Shown one piece after another: positions 47,696 to 56,714 of a stretch of DNA of 64,000 nucleotides. The position numbers and the translations under genes were made by a program. Location of the stretch: assembly GCA_016703665.1 (NCBI GenBank), contig JADJBS010000007.1, positions 1 to 64,000 of the forward strand. Direction: 5' to 3'. Every line of letters starts with the position of its first letter. Position 1 is the first letter of the stretch. The notes under the pieces are model-generated. The model saw nothing but the letters and a program-made list of their open reading frames with translations. It was not told the origin of the DNA and did not search any database. Origin of the DNA: Candidatus Defluviibacillus avedoerensis (GTDB lineage Bacteria; Pseudomonadota; Gammaproteobacteria; Burkholderiales; Burkholderiaceae_C).

Positions 47696-48691
47696 ATGAA
47701 CCCGACATCACCCTTTCGCCGCCGTCTATTCGCTGCCGGCTTTTTGGCCGCCGCAGCATCAGTGCTCAGCCTAGGAGCAAGCGCTCAAGAGGCTTGGCCC
47801 AACAAACCGATTCGCCTGGTGGTGCCCTTTACGCCTGGCGGTGTCACCGACACCAGTGGCCGCTTGGTGGCTGAACATCTGAGCAAACGGCTAGGCCAAC
47901 AGGTCATTGTGGACAACAAACCCGGCGCATCAGGCAACATCGGAACATCTCAAGTGGTGACGGCTGCTGCGGACGGCTACACCTTGCTGCTTGGCTTTGA
48001 CGGCACCATGGTGATCAACCCTCATGTGTTTGCCAAAGTCCCTTTTGATACCTTGAAGGACTTTGCCCCTGTTGGCAAGATTGGCGACGCCACCTTGATC
48101 CTGGTGGCCAACCCGGAGGTGCCCGCCAAGAACCTGACCGAGTTGATCGCACTTTCAAAAACCCAGTCCGGCGGCTTGTCTTACGGCACGTCAGGCACCG
48201 GCGGTACGCCGCATATTGCTGGCGAACTGCTCAAGGCACGTACTGGCGCCAACTTGACCCACATCCCCTACAAAGGGGGTGGTCAAGCCTTAACGGATGT
48301 GATCGGCGGGAGCATTCCCCTGGTTTACACCGCCGTCGCAGGGGCGCATGGCCATGTGAAGTCTGGCAAGTTGAAAGCGATTGCCGTTTCCAGCCTCAAG
48401 CGCAGCAGCTCCCTTCCTGATACTCCCACCTTTGCCGAAAGCGGTGTGCCAGACTTTGTCGTCAATTCCTGGGTGGGCATCCTGGCGCCCGCCAAGACAC
48501 CCGCCGCCGTTCTGGACCGCCTCACGGCTGAACTCAATGCCGTGTTGAGTGACCCTGTGGTGCGCGAGAAACTGCAGGTACTGGGGATTGAAGCCTCTCC
48601 CGGCAGCGCTGAACAGTTCCGTGACGAACTCAAACGCGACCTGGCCCGCTATGCCCAGGTCGTCAAAGCGGCTGGCATCCGAATCGACTAA
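47696..48691 (+). CDS. Bug/TctC-type solute receptor
   Basis: An intact 331-residue periplasmic receptor. The signal peptide runs to VLSLGASAQE, then WPNKPIRLVVPFTPGGVTDT, GQQVIVDNKPGASGNIGTSQ, TGANLTHIPYKGGGQALTDV and a normal C-terminus KAAGIRID. It is the only Bug gene in the window without a frame problem. It lies between the lyase and SDR genes (27 and 16 bp gaps), so its ligand is probably the substrate of those enzymes. No TctAB membrane genes are nearby. Confidence 0.9.
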   Translation: MNPTSPFRRRLFAAGFLAAAASVLSLGASAQEAWPNKPIRLVVPFTPGGVTDTSGRLVAEHLSKRLGQQVIVDNKPGASGNIGTSQVVTAAADGYTLLLGFDGTMVINPHVFAKVPFDTLKDFAPVGKIGDATLILVANPEVPAKNLTELIALSKTQSGGLSYGTSGTGGTPHIAGELLKARTGANLTHIPYKGGGQALTDVIGGSIPLVYTAVAGAHGHVKSGKLKAIAVSSLKRSSSLPDTPTFAESGVPDFVVNSWVGILAPAKTPAAVLDRLTAELNAVLSDPVVREKLQVLGIEASPGSAEQFRDELKRDLARYAQVVKAAGIRID

Positions 48692-48707
48692 TTGAACAAG
48701 GAGTCCC

Positions 48708-49508
48708 ATGGATTTGGAACTGACAGGTCAGCATGTGCTGATCACCGGCGGCAGCAAAGGCATTGGCTTGGCCTGCGCCGAAGGCTTTTTGCAAGAAGGC
48801 GCAAAGCTCACCTTGGTGTCGCGTGAAGCGTCTAACCTCGACAAAGCAAAACAAATGCTACAGGGCCGAATCGCTGGGTCAGCCAACCGCATTCATACAT
48901 GCGTTGCCGATCTGAGACAGGCATCTCAAGCGCAAAGCGCCTTGGATTGCGCTATTCAAGCCTTCGGTCCGGTGGATGTACTGGTCAACTCCGCAGGCGC
49001 AGCCCAGCGCACGCCACCGGACGAATTGAATGCAAATGCCTGGCATGCTGCAATGGACGCAAAATACTTCTCCTACATCCATATGATTGACTTGGTCGTC
49101 AAGCAAATGGGGCAGCGCGGGCGGGGCAATATCGTCAACGTGGTGGGCGCGGGTGGCAAGGTGGCCAACCCCATCCATTTGCCCGGCGGTGCAGCCAATG
49201 CGGCACTCATGCTCATCAGCGCAGGGCTCGCTGCAGCCTATGCGCCCAAGGGCGTGCGGGTCAATGCGGTGAACCCAGGCGCGACAGAAACCGATCGATT
49301 GATCTCAGGCCTGGAAGCCGCCGCCAAGCTTCAACAAGTACCTGTCGACATTGCACGCCAACGGGCCATTCAGGGCATTCCCCTAGGCCGCATGGGGCAA
49401 CCTGTGGATGTCGCCAATGCCGTGTTGTTCCTGGCATCCGCACGCGCGTCTTACATCACAGGTGTGATCCTAACGATGGACGGGGCCGCCACGCCGATGG
49501 TCGTCTAG
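48708..49508 (+). CDS. Short-chain dehydrogenase/reductase lacking the usual Tyr/Lys pair
   Basis: A 266-residue classical SDR in overall layout: VLITGGSKGIGLACAEGFLQ (cofactor motif), NSAGAAQRTPPDEL (NNAG-like), and the C-terminal VNAVNPGATETDRLISGLEA with ASARASYITGVILTMDGAAT. At the catalytic site, where YxxxK is expected, the sequence reads HLPGGAANAALMLISAGLAA, so Tyr and Lys appear replaced by Gly and Asn. Relatives with this pattern occur next to Bug genes. Either it uses a different mechanism or it is not an oxidoreductase. Confidence 0.82.
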   Translation: MDLELTGQHVLITGGSKGIGLACAEGFLQEGAKLTLVSREASNLDKAKQMLQGRIAGSANRIHTCVADLRQASQAQSALDCAIQAFGPVDVLVNSAGAAQRTPPDELNANAWHAAMDAKYFSYIHMIDLVVKQMGQRGRGNIVNVVGAGGKVANPIHLPGGAANAALMLISAGLAAAYAPKGVRVNAVNPGATETDRLISGLEAAAKLQQVPVDIARQRAIQGIPLGRMGQPVDVANAVLFLASARASYITGVILTMDGAATPMVV

Positions 49509-49566
49509 ATCGCGGTTTGCCTTCTAAAATTTGCCCCCAGTATTCACCAGTCACAGAAGGAAGACC

Positions 49567-50385
49567 ATGATCCCCCAACGACTCTGTCAATCGCTCGTGG
49601 CTGCAGCCGCAATCAGTCTGGTGGTTGCCTGTGGCTCTACCACCAAATCCGGCGTAGCCGGAGGCAGCCGCTCACAGTTGCTGATTGTTCCGGCGGAGAC
49701 CGTGAACAAGGCTTCGCTGCAGTACTACGCGCAGCAAAACGCGCAGGCCCGACAGAAAGGCGACTTGGTCATCAGCGGTGAGGAATTCAACCGCGTCTAC
49801 ACCATCATGCAGCGCATGGTGCCGCATGTGGCGGTGTTTCGCGATGACGCTGCCAAATGGAAGTGGGAACTGGTTCTGATTGATGAGCCAGAGGTCAACG
49901 CGCATGTCATGGCGGGCGGAAAAATCACGTTTTATACCGGTTTGATCCGTAAACTGAACCTGACGGACGATGAAATTGCTGCCGTCATGGGGCATGAAAT
50001 TTCGCACGCGCTGCGCGAGCACACCCGAGAAAAAATGTCGCAGCAGCAAGCAGGGGGTCTGGTGGTCGGCATTGGTGGCGCCCTTCTGGGAGCCGGGCAA
50101 GCCACGATGCAGGTGGCCAACATGGCAAAGTCACTGGCACTCGACCTGCCGTTCTCGCGCAACATGGAGACTGAGGCAGACGAATACGGCCTTGAGCTGG
50201 CAGCCCGGGCAGGCTACAACCCGCGGGCTGCCATCACCCTGTGGGAAAAAATGGCCAAACAAGGCGGCGGCGGGCCAGGCTTCTTGTCAACTCATCCTGC
50301 CCCGTCTGACCGCATGGCCAATCTGGCAGCGCTACAACACAAAGTACAACCCTTGTACGAAGCGGCAGCGCGGGGCAAGAGGTAA
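49567..50385 (+). CDS. M48-family metallopeptidase lipoprotein (LoiP/YcaL-like)
   Basis: A 272-residue exported zinc protease. The signal peptide ends in the lipobox VVAC, so it is probably an outer-membrane-facing lipoprotein. The zinc motif is AVMGHEISHALREHTREKMS (HExxH) with the third ligand in SRNMETEADEYGLELAARAG. A Gly-rich hydrophobic stretch (GLVVGIGGALLGAG) follows the zinc motif. Relatives degrade misfolded envelope proteins. It is convergent with the pseudouridine synthase (7 bp between stops). Confidence 0.9.
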   Translation: MIPQRLCQSLVAAAAISLVVACGSTTKSGVAGGSRSQLLIVPAETVNKASLQYYAQQNAQARQKGDLVISGEEFNRVYTIMQRMVPHVAVFRDDAAKWKWELVLIDEPEVNAHVMAGGKITFYTGLIRKLNLTDDEIAAVMGHEISHALREHTREKMSQQQAGGLVVGIGGALLGAGQATMQVANMAKSLALDLPFSRNMETEADEYGLELAARAGYNPRAAITLWEKMAKQGGGGPGFLSTHPAPSDRMANLAALQHKVQPLYEAAARGKR

Positions 50386-50392
50386 ATACGCC

Positions 50393-51322
50393 TCAAGCTG
50401 CGGTCGGCATGCTGAGGCGAAGCGCACTTTCAAACCTGCGCGCCTTTCCTGTCATTGGATCGTCAAAGGCCAGCGTGCGTGCAAGCAGTTGCAAGGGTTG
50501 GCTGAAATCAGGGGCCACGCCCACAGGCCATTCCGGCGACAAAGTCGGATAGATGTTGTCATGCAGAATGGGCATGCCCAGCTTGGCCATCTGTACGCGC
50601 AGTTGGTGTCGGCGCCCGGTCAGTGGGCTCAGACCATACCGGGCCCATTCGCCATGACGCTCAAGCAACTCAATGTAGGTTTCTGAATTTGCCTCGCCCT
50701 CGGTCACCTGCATGCACATAAAGGCATCGCTACTCTCGATGCGATTGCGCAGGGTCATGGGTAAAGCAATCTCGTCACGCCAAGCGGCAATCGCCTCGTA
50801 ATTTTTTTGCACCTGACGGTTACGAAACAAGGCCACATACGCGCCGCGCGATTGCGGGTTCAGAGAAAACATCACCAGACCCGCTGTATCCCTGTCAATC
50901 CGGTGAACTGGGACCAAGTTCTCCAGATCGAACTTACGCTTCAATCGAACCAGCAAGGTCTCCTGCAGGTACCGACCCGATGGCATCACGGGCAGGAAAT
51001 GCGGTTTGTCAGCAATGAGCAGATGCGCGTCGCGGTACAGTACCTTCTCTTCAAATGGAATGGGCAGCTCTGGCGCAGGCTCCCGAAAGTAATAGACCAG
51101 GCTGTGGGTTTGATAGGCCGCCCCTGACCCTAGCTGCAACCCTGCAGCGTCAAGCACGTCACCTCTGAGCAGCCGTGAGTGCCAATCTGCACGAGAAACC
51201 CGGGGAAATCGGTCACACAAGAAATCGATCAGCAATACCCACGGCCCCGGCACCAGCGACACAGCACTTGCACTGACCCCGTTGCGCATGGGGGGGCGAT
51301 GGGCACTTTGCGGTCGAGTCAT
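50393..51322 (-). CDS. RluA-family pseudouridine synthase
   Basis: A 309-residue RNA pseudouridine synthase. The catalytic Asp is in PVHRIDRDTAGLVMF; KPHFLPVMPSGRYLQETLLV precedes it and LSPLTGRRHQLRVQMAKLGM is the conserved RTGRxHQLR-like motif. An N-terminal segment (LIDFLCDRFPRVSRADWHSR) looks like a divergent S4-like region. It modifies uridine in rRNA or tRNA; which site is not clear, with RluA/TruC-like enzymes as nearest guesses. It is a single gene with its own promoter region at about 51330. Confidence 0.9.
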   Translation of the reverse strand: MTRPQSAHRPPMRNGVSASAVSLVPGPWVLLIDFLCDRFPRVSRADWHSRLLRGDVLDAAGLQLGSGAAYQTHSLVYYFREPAPELPIPFEEKVLYRDAHLLIADKPHFLPVMPSGRYLQETLLVRLKRKFDLENLVPVHRIDRDTAGLVMFSLNPQSRGAYVALFRNRQVQKNYEAIAAWRDEIALPMTLRNRIESSDAFMCMQVTEGEANSETYIELLERHGEWARYGLSPLTGRRHQLRVQMAKLGMPILHDNIYPTLSPEWPVGVAPDFSQPLQLLARTLAFDDPMTGKARRFESALRLSMPTAA

Positions 51323-51441
51323 TCAGAAATACTCGCTCCAAAGGCCCATTTCGGCATATCCAAAGGTCCTCTTAAGCTATAAAAAATGTAGCTACTTAGA
51401 GTGTTAACAGCGCACTGGCAGCTCACCTCACCCCTTGAGGC

Positions 51442-51837
51442 TCAGCGGCGACGCCAATAACCGCCGCGCAGGTGCCAGGCACCGCCTACGCGAACCCACG
51501 TACGTGGCGCCCAACTGTGCCCGGGCCGTGGCGCCATCCAGCGTCCGGCGTGCCACACATGGCGATGACCTTCCCACACCCAAAGACCTGGCGCCCATAC
51601 ATAGCCAGTGCCTGGAGATACAGGAACCACCTCGGTTTGCGGCGATGGAGGCTCCAACTGCGCAACGATGGGGGCCGGTTCCTGGGTATCAGGGTATTGC
51701 TGCACCACAATCGGTGCAGCAGCAGGAACAGGTGCCTGAACGACCACCGCTGGTCGGCGCGCTGGCGCGACAACGCAGGCAGACATCGGCATCGCCAGCA
51801 ATGAAATTAAGACAGTACGCAAAATGGATGATGTCAT
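51442..51837 (-). CDS. YXWGXW-repeat lipoprotein
   Basis: A 131-residue lipoprotein: signal MTSSILRTVLISLLAMPMSA then lipobox Cys, a Pro/Val-rich linker, and a Trp-rich C-terminal half with YVWAPGLWVWEGHRHVW and SWAPRTWVRVGGAWHLRGGY, the YXWGXW-type repeats. Such proteins are common in betaproteobacterial envelopes and their function is unknown. It heads the run of envelope genes that continues on both strands to about 58.3 kb. Confidence 0.8.
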   Translation of the reverse strand: MTSSILRTVLISLLAMPMSACVVAPARRPAVVVQAPVPAAAPIVVQQYPDTQEPAPIVAQLEPPSPQTEVVPVSPGTGYVWAPGLWVWEGHRHVWHAGRWMAPRPGHSWAPRTWVRVGGAWHLRGGYWRRR

Positions 51838-51900
51838 GAAGGTCTTTCAAGTTAAGCGAGGAATACGTGGCCGCACAGTGCCTATGAGCAATGACCTGCC

Positions 51901-52104
51901 TTACTTCGGTTCTCTGTCTCCCTTGGGTGTGCTTGGAATCGGGCTATTGGGCTTCGCATTTGCATAGTAGATCCCATTCACATCATTCGGATTCATCTTT
52001 TCCAGGACTGCATCGGACGAAACTGTACCCGATGTGCTGGAGGGTGGCTTGTCTCGCTGCAGGCCGTCTGCCCGCTTGATTTGCAATTTTTCAATGCGGG
52101 ACAT
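51901..52104 (-). CDS. Small hypothetical protein
   Basis: A 67-residue polar protein (SRIEKLQIKRADGLQRDKPP, ending IPSTPKGDREPK) with no recognisable domain and no signal peptide. ATG 52104 is the first ATG; a TTG at 52170 would extend it by 22 residues. The region upstream contains site 1 of the three-copy ATCGCAT-N4-ATGCGAT motif, so this gene may belong to the two-component regulon. It could also be a chance frame. Confidence 0.4.
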   Translation of the reverse strand: MSRIEKLQIKRADGLQRDKPPSSTSGTVSSDAVLEKMNPNDVNGIYYANAKPNSPIPSTPKGDREPK

Positions 52105-52273
52105 ACCGTGTTTGTCCTGGGGTGGCAGTTGGCAGGGCGAAGCCTGCTGCAAAGACTGCCAATCTCCCAAAAAGGTTCACCCCACGTAGCATTGCCATCT
52201 CACACTCCTTTTTGTTGCAAGTGAAATCAGTTCGCCGACCAATGCAGTCTAGTGGCGCGCCCGGTATCACACC

Positions 52274-52291
52274 ATCGCATGCAGATGCGAT
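52274..52291. promoter_or_regulatory. Regulon motif site 1 (ATCGCAT-N4-ATGCGAT)
   Basis: ATCGCATGCAGATGCGAT, perfect 7-bp arms with spacer GCAG. It lies 20 bp beyond the histidine kinase stop and 170 bp upstream of the small gene at 52104. It is one of three copies near the NarL-type two-component genes. Confidence 0.6.
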
Positions 52292-52311
52292 ACTTGGCAG
52301 AGCCTTGATGT

Positions 52312-54216
52312 CTATGCACTGGGTGACAACAGCAGCAAGGCGCCCGTGCCCGGATTCAGTTGAATCCAGTTCAGCGTGGCGCCCAGACGCTGCGCCCGGT
52401 TTTGCAGGTTACCCAGGCCTCTGCCTCGACCGATGGCGGTTAAGCCAAATCCTCGCCCGTTATCCGACACGCTGATCTCGGTGCCTGCTGTTATCGCACG
52501 AATGCCGATGGTCACCACGGTGGCACCACTGTGTTTGAGCGCATTACCCAAAAGCTCCTGGACGATTCGCAGCAAGTCCAGTGCCTGCGCCGGGTCCAGG
52601 GCAGGGAGTTCATTCAAATCATCACCGATCTGCCAATCCAGGCGAATGCCCAGCGCATCAAAACGTGGCGCCATGCGAAATCTCAGGGTACCCAGCAGGG
52701 AAAGTGGATCACGTTCATGCTCATCCAGAGAATCAACAGCCACCCGCAGTTCATCAAGACAATCCTGAAGTGAGTCGGCCAAAGTCCCCGGGCCTGACTG
52801 CAATGCACGAGCCTGACGCAAAGCCGCCACCAGATGCAAACCGAGACCGTCATGCAAATCCCCCATCACACGGGCACGTTCCTGGGCGCGAGCCTGTTCA
52901 CGTTCAGCGTCACGCAGTTGCTCAAAGCTGGCCGCCAGTTGTGCACGCTGTGCCTGTACTTCGGTCTGCAAGGACGCTGCCAACTCCTGGGATTGGCGAA
53001 GTGCTTCGCCATACCGCTTGGCCAACGTGGCCGTCACGGCGATGAACAACGGCAGGGCAGCATATTGCCGCAAGAATATTTCACCCAGGCTGTTGTGGTT
53101 GACACCGATGGCGTAGTCGTTCAGCAAAAGCAGCAGGTAGATCACTGCCCCCCCCGCAACAGCCACAAAATGCGGTGTGGGGCACGCGAATGCCAAACGC
53201 CACAGGCGTACCATGCTCCAGACCGTGAAGGAGATACCCATAGCAGCCAATGCAGCGAAGCCAGCATTGGCACGTGCGTAGCTTGAAGCGGACAAGAAAT
53301 AAACACTGGCAAGGCTGGCATACCCCAGTGCACACGGAACAAACCAGACCGGGCAGCGATAGTGCGGCTCGTTCATTTCAGAAAACCGCATTGCAAATAT
53401 CGAAAACAGCGCCACAAACCAGGCAGCCCCGCTCACGCACAACTCGGCAAACAGCAGGTCGGGAATGACCGGATTGGTCACCCAATAGTTAAGGTTGCGC
53501 AGAGCCCAGATGCCGATGGCGGCGCCAAACCAGACATAGGCCGAATGAGCCCGATCACGCCAGCCAATCAGCAAAACAAAGACCGCCATGGACAGGTTAA
53601 TGACAATCGTTGCAGCGTTGCCTTCGGTCTGCCAGAAACGACGGATGCGCCAGGGGCCAAGCAAGTCGTTGTGCTCACCCAGCCACACCGGCGCCAAACC
53701 GCATCGGTAGCCGGGGTGCCCGACCAGCAGTACCCACACCTCATTTTCGGCACCATCGCGTCGAATCAGTCCCGGTGCAATCTCAATCAATTGGGGCGTG
53801 TAGAAATGACGTGACGGTGGCATGTCCATGCGTCCAGATCCACCCGCTCGCTGTCCATTCACCCAAACCTCTGCGTTCATGGCCGCAACTGGCAGGTAAA
53901 TCGTGGGCCGCGCCCACTTCTGCGCAGAAACAGGCCAATCAATACGGTACCAGACGTAACCGTGGTAGTCAGGACGGCGAGCATCCCAGTTGTCTGGCAG
54001 GGTCACAGGGGTCAGTTCATCTCGGTCAGGAGGCCGGTGTGGATACGCGCCCCCTGCTTCTGCGAGCTGTGCAGAAGAAACAGGAATAGCGTCAGGCGAC
54101 TTGACTTCGCTGCCCCAATCGCTTCGGGACAAGCCAATGACACCCAACGCAAAGGCCAGGCAAACCCCTAGAGCGAGGATCACGCGGCTACGCGTCAGGG
54201 CGCTGGATGAAATCAT
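52312..54216 (-). CDS. Membrane sensor histidine kinase (NarL-type partner)
   Basis: A 634-residue kinase. After an N-terminal signal anchor comes a periplasmic beta-rich domain (VTLPDNWDARRPDYHGYVWY, TIYLPVAAMNAEVWVNGQRA), resembling sugar-binding jelly-roll or 7TMR-DISM extracellular modules. Then about seven hydrophobic segments, a coiled coil (LQTEVQAQRAQLAASFEQLR), HisKA_3 with MGDLHDGLGLHLVAALRQA (phospho-His), and an HATPase region (QELLGNALKHSGATVVTIGI, SDNGRGFGLTAIGRGRGLGN). Its start overlaps the response-regulator stop by one base. The signal is unknown; a glycan or envelope cue is a guess from the sensor domain. Confidence 0.87.
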   Translation of the reverse strand: MISSSALTRSRVILALGVCLAFALGVIGLSRSDWGSEVKSPDAIPVSSAQLAEAGGAYPHRPPDRDELTPVTLPDNWDARRPDYHGYVWYRIDWPVSAQKWARPTIYLPVAAMNAEVWVNGQRAGGSGRMDMPPSRHFYTPQLIEIAPGLIRRDGAENEVWVLLVGHPGYRCGLAPVWLGEHNDLLGPWRIRRFWQTEGNAATIVINLSMAVFVLLIGWRDRAHSAYVWFGAAIGIWALRNLNYWVTNPVIPDLLFAELCVSGAAWFVALFSIFAMRFSEMNEPHYRCPVWFVPCALGYASLASVYFLSASSYARANAGFAALAAMGISFTVWSMVRLWRLAFACPTPHFVAVAGGAVIYLLLLLNDYAIGVNHNSLGEIFLRQYAALPLFIAVTATLAKRYGEALRQSQELAASLQTEVQAQRAQLAASFEQLRDAEREQARAQERARVMGDLHDGLGLHLVAALRQARALQSGPGTLADSLQDCLDELRVAVDSLDEHERDPLSLLGTLRFRMAPRFDALGIRLDWQIGDDLNELPALDPAQALDLLRIVQELLGNALKHSGATVVTIGIRAITAGTEISVSDNGRGFGLTAIGRGRGLGNLQNRAQRLGATLNWIQLNPGTGALLLLSPSA

Positions 54217-54878
54217 CAGCGAATGGGAAGCCGCCCCTGTTCGACCATGCGGCGGTTGTATTCATACAGCGCCTCGGCCCGCGAATTGACGGCAAGTTTT
54301 TCATAAATCTTGCGCACGTGGGTTCGAACTGTGTTGGTGGTGATCTTGAGGGCATCAGCAACTTCTGCATAACTGAAGCCCTTGCCAACGCCGGTCAAAA
54401 CATCGATCTCCCGATCAGACAAAAGCGAGGTTCCCGTCTCTATCGACGGCGATGGATTTGCTTCACGCGTGCGTCGGATCAGGGTACGGGCAATGCGTGG
54501 GGAAAGTGGCGATCCACCGCTGCGCAAGCAATTCAGGTGATCGCGAATCGAATCCAGACTGCCGTCTTTTAACAGGTAGCCGCCCGCCCCGGCATCGATG
54601 GCTGAAAGCACGTTTTTTTCATCACCAAATATCGACAGCACCAGCACTTCGCGGCCTGGGGTTTTGCAGGCTTCACGGATAACTTCCAGCCCGCTTCCAT
54701 CGGGCAAACCGAGATCGGTGAGGACGATATCTGTCTTGTTCCCTGCCCGCAACCAATCGAGCGCCTCACGGACAGTTGCACATGCGCAGGCCAACTGCAA
54801 TTCGCCTGCACACGACAGCATCTCCGCAAGCCATTGTCGCGTTGAGACGTCGTCTTCCACCAGCAGCAGTTGGTCCAT
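54216..54878 (-). CDS. NarL/FixJ-family response regulator
   Basis: A 220-residue regulator with a receiver domain (QLLLVEDDVSTRQWLAEMLS; phospho-Asp in DIVLTDLGLPDGSGLEVIRE; Lys in LLKDGSLDSI) and a C-terminal LuxR-type helix-turn-helix (LSDREIDVLTGVGKGFSYAE, VADALKITTNTVRTHVRKIY). It precedes and overlaps the kinase gene. A palindromic motif repeated three times in this region, including 39 bp upstream of this start, is the natural candidate for its binding site. Confidence 0.92.
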   Translation of the reverse strand: MDQLLLVEDDVSTRQWLAEMLSCAGELQLACACATVREALDWLRAGNKTDIVLTDLGLPDGSGLEVIREACKTPGREVLVLSIFGDEKNVLSAIDAGAGGYLLKDGSLDSIRDHLNCLRSGGSPLSPRIARTLIRRTREANPSPSIETGTSLLSDREIDVLTGVGKGFSYAEVADALKITTNTVRTHVRKIYEKLAVNSRAEALYEYNRRMVEQGRLPIR

Positions 54879-54916
54879 GGAGAGCAGAGTTTAAGCCTTT
54901 GGTGCTGTGCGCGGGG

Positions 54917-54934
54917 ATCGCATTGGCATGCGAT
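54917..54934. promoter_or_regulatory. Regulon motif site 2 (ATCGCAT-N4-ATGCGAT)
   Basis: ATCGCATTGGCATGCGAT, perfect 7-bp arms with spacer TGGC, in the divergent gap between the response regulator (39 bp to its start) and the outer-membrane protein gene (76 bp to its ATG). The flank AAGCTTAACC resembles AAGCTAACC beside site 3. Confidence 0.65.
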
Positions 54935-55009
54935 GGGCAAGCTTAACCCAAGCCGATAAGCTGTTGCCAATATGACAAACACCGCAGCAGGCGAAGGTAT
55001 TTGCACATC

Positions 55010-55891
55010 ATGATTCAACGCCCCATTGACCACCGGCATACCTGGAGAACCATCTGCCTGTTGGCCGCGAGCGCCTGGCCCACATTCGGGCTGGCCAGCC
55101 CCTATATCAATATCACCTTTGGCAGTGGGCCAGACGGATATCACTCACAGGCGGTGGTACTCGGTGCGGACATTGCCAAAACACCGCTTCACTTGGGGTT
55201 AAACCACTTTGAGTCCAAAGCGGGGGATTCTGTAACGCGCCAGCAAGGTGCTGACCTCACGTGGAACATAAATGACGATCTCTCAGTTCAGGCCATCGCA
55301 AACCGAACCGAAGACGCCAGCTTTGACATCGCAGGGCGCGAACTGGAGGTGTCATACGATGTCACCACACCGGAGTTCACGGTCAAACTGAATCTGGGCA
55401 GCAATGACTATCGCCCCAGCAAGACGGTGCCTGCTGCACTGCTGGCCCGGATTCCCGTCCAGCGACAAACACAGATATCGCTGTCCAAGAAAGTGACGGA
55501 CGCGTTGGCGGTCAACCTGTCAAGCACCTGGTACCGGTATTCAACCGACCCGTTTGCGCTTGCCCAAGCCATCGCGTCCAGACGGCGTGGCGCGCCACCT
55601 GGCCCTGCGTTCACCTTTTCTGCGTTCCCCGAACACGCCTGGTCAGCTGGTTTGACCTGGAAGTTCACCCTGCACACCAGCGCGTCACTAAATGCCGGCA
55701 CGGCCAAGTCGGTCATTGACCAGCGTTCCGACAGCGTCAGCGCTGGGCTGGATCACAAGGTGGGCGCCGCGACAGTGGGTATCAAGCTGACGCAAAGCAC
55801 ATCCACCGAGGTACGTAACGCCCGCAATGCGGTCGTCATGCCTGCCAGCAGGGGCAGCTACGCTGACATCACTTTTTCTTACACCTTTTGA
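55010..55891 (+). CDS. Predicted outer-membrane beta-barrel protein
   Basis: A 293-residue exported protein. The signal peptide is TICLLAASAWPTFGLAS, followed by alternating polar/hydrophobic strands (YINITFGSGPDGYHSQAVVL, LSVQAIANRTEDASFDIAG, FTVKLNLGSNDYRPS) and a terminal Phe (ADITFSYTF), the classic barrel-insertion signal. No family name was recognised; a 12-14-strand barrel would fit the length. It is divergent from the response regulator with site 2 between them and is followed by three small exported proteins. ATG 55010 was preferred to a TTG at 55001. Confidence 0.75.
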   Translation: MIQRPIDHRHTWRTICLLAASAWPTFGLASPYINITFGSGPDGYHSQAVVLGADIAKTPLHLGLNHFESKAGDSVTRQQGADLTWNINDDLSVQAIANRTEDASFDIAGRELEVSYDVTTPEFTVKLNLGSNDYRPSKTVPAALLARIPVQRQTQISLSKKVTDALAVNLSSTWYRYSTDPFALAQAIASRRRGAPPGPAFTFSAFPEHAWSAGLTWKFTLHTSASLNAGTAKSVIDQRSDSVSAGLDHKVGAATVGIKLTQSTSTEVRNARNAVVMPASRGSYADITFSYTF

Positions 55892-55919
55892 TTCCGCAAC
55901 AACTTAGAAGGAGCATTCA

Positions 55920-56330
55920 ATGAAACCCATCGATTACCGCACACCAATTGGACTGATAGCCATATTGGCACTGAGCTGTGCAATGACGGCCCAAGCCAAT
56001 GACAACCGCCCAAAACGCCCAACGAAATCAGTGTTGTCGCAGAACGAAGTTGTCGACTTCAAGAAACCGACCCCTGCGCCATCACAAAACGAAGCTGCCA
56101 GGCCAGACAGCGGCGCTGCTGACAGTGCCGATGCGTCCCGCAAGAACAAACCATTGACGACATCAGACTGCATTAAATGTGGGCCTGACGGCACTGTGTT
56201 GACGAAAGAAGGTGAAAAATTCAACCGAGAGGTCGATAAGGCTATCGACAAGGTGTTGGGGAACCTGCCCTCAAAGGGCGTGGTGGCAAATCCTGACGGA
56301 ACAGGAGATATGAGCAAACCGTCGCTTTAG
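55920..56330 (+). CDS. Small exported protein of unknown function
   Basis: A 136-residue protein with a signal peptide (GLIAILALSCAMTAQA) and a strong AGAAGGAGC ribosome-binding site. The mature part is polar, with a Cys pair in TTSDCIKCGPDGTVLTKEGE and a short helical stretch KFNREVDKAIDKVLGNLPSK. The CxxC in an exported protein could form a disulfide or bind metal. It lies 28 bp after the barrel gene, so it is probably co-transcribed. I do not recognise the family. Confidence 0.7.
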   Translation: MKPIDYRTPIGLIAILALSCAMTAQANDNRPKRPTKSVLSQNEVVDFKKPTPAPSQNEAARPDSGAADSADASRKNKPLTTSDCIKCGPDGTVLTKEGEKFNREVDKAIDKVLGNLPSKGVVANPDGTGDMSKPSL

Positions 56331-56369
56331 ACCAGCCTCCCACCGATCCAGCAACCAACGAGTTCACCC

Positions 56370-56699
56370 ATGCACCTACCCAACATAACCATCGCAGCAT
56401 TGCTTGTCGGCATGTCAGCATTTGCCGTCCCTTCAATGTCAGCGGCCCAGGACACCCCTGCCATCGATCAACGCCAAGCCCGGCAAAGTCAGCGCATTGC
56501 CAATGGCCAAGCCAGCGGAAAGCTGTCGAACCGTGAAGCCGCTCGCTTACAGGCAGGACAAGCAAAGGTGGCCAATATGGAGGCCAATGCCAAAGCCGAC
56601 GGCAAGGTTACGCGCGCAGAGCGCGCCACCATCCAACACGAGCAAAACAAGCAAAGCCGGCACATAGCGCACCAAAAGCATGATGGCAACAGCCGCTGA
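56370..56699 (+). CDS. Small exported basic helical protein
   Basis: A 109-residue protein with a signal peptide (ALLVGMSAFAVPSMSAAQ). The mature part repeats a pattern of Gln/Arg-rich helices: DQRQARQSQRIANGQASGKL, NREAARLQAGQAKVANMEAN, KADGKVTRAERATIQHEQNK. Proteins with this pattern are widespread in betaproteobacterial envelopes but have no assigned function. It is 39 bp after the preceding exported gene. A periplasmic structural role is possible. Confidence 0.75.
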   Translation: MHLPNITIAALLVGMSAFAVPSMSAAQDTPAIDQRQARQSQRIANGQASGKLSNREAARLQAGQAKVANMEANAKADGKVTRAERATIQHEQNKQSRHIAHQKHDGNSR

Positions 56700-56714
56700 T
56701 TGAAACGCAAGACC

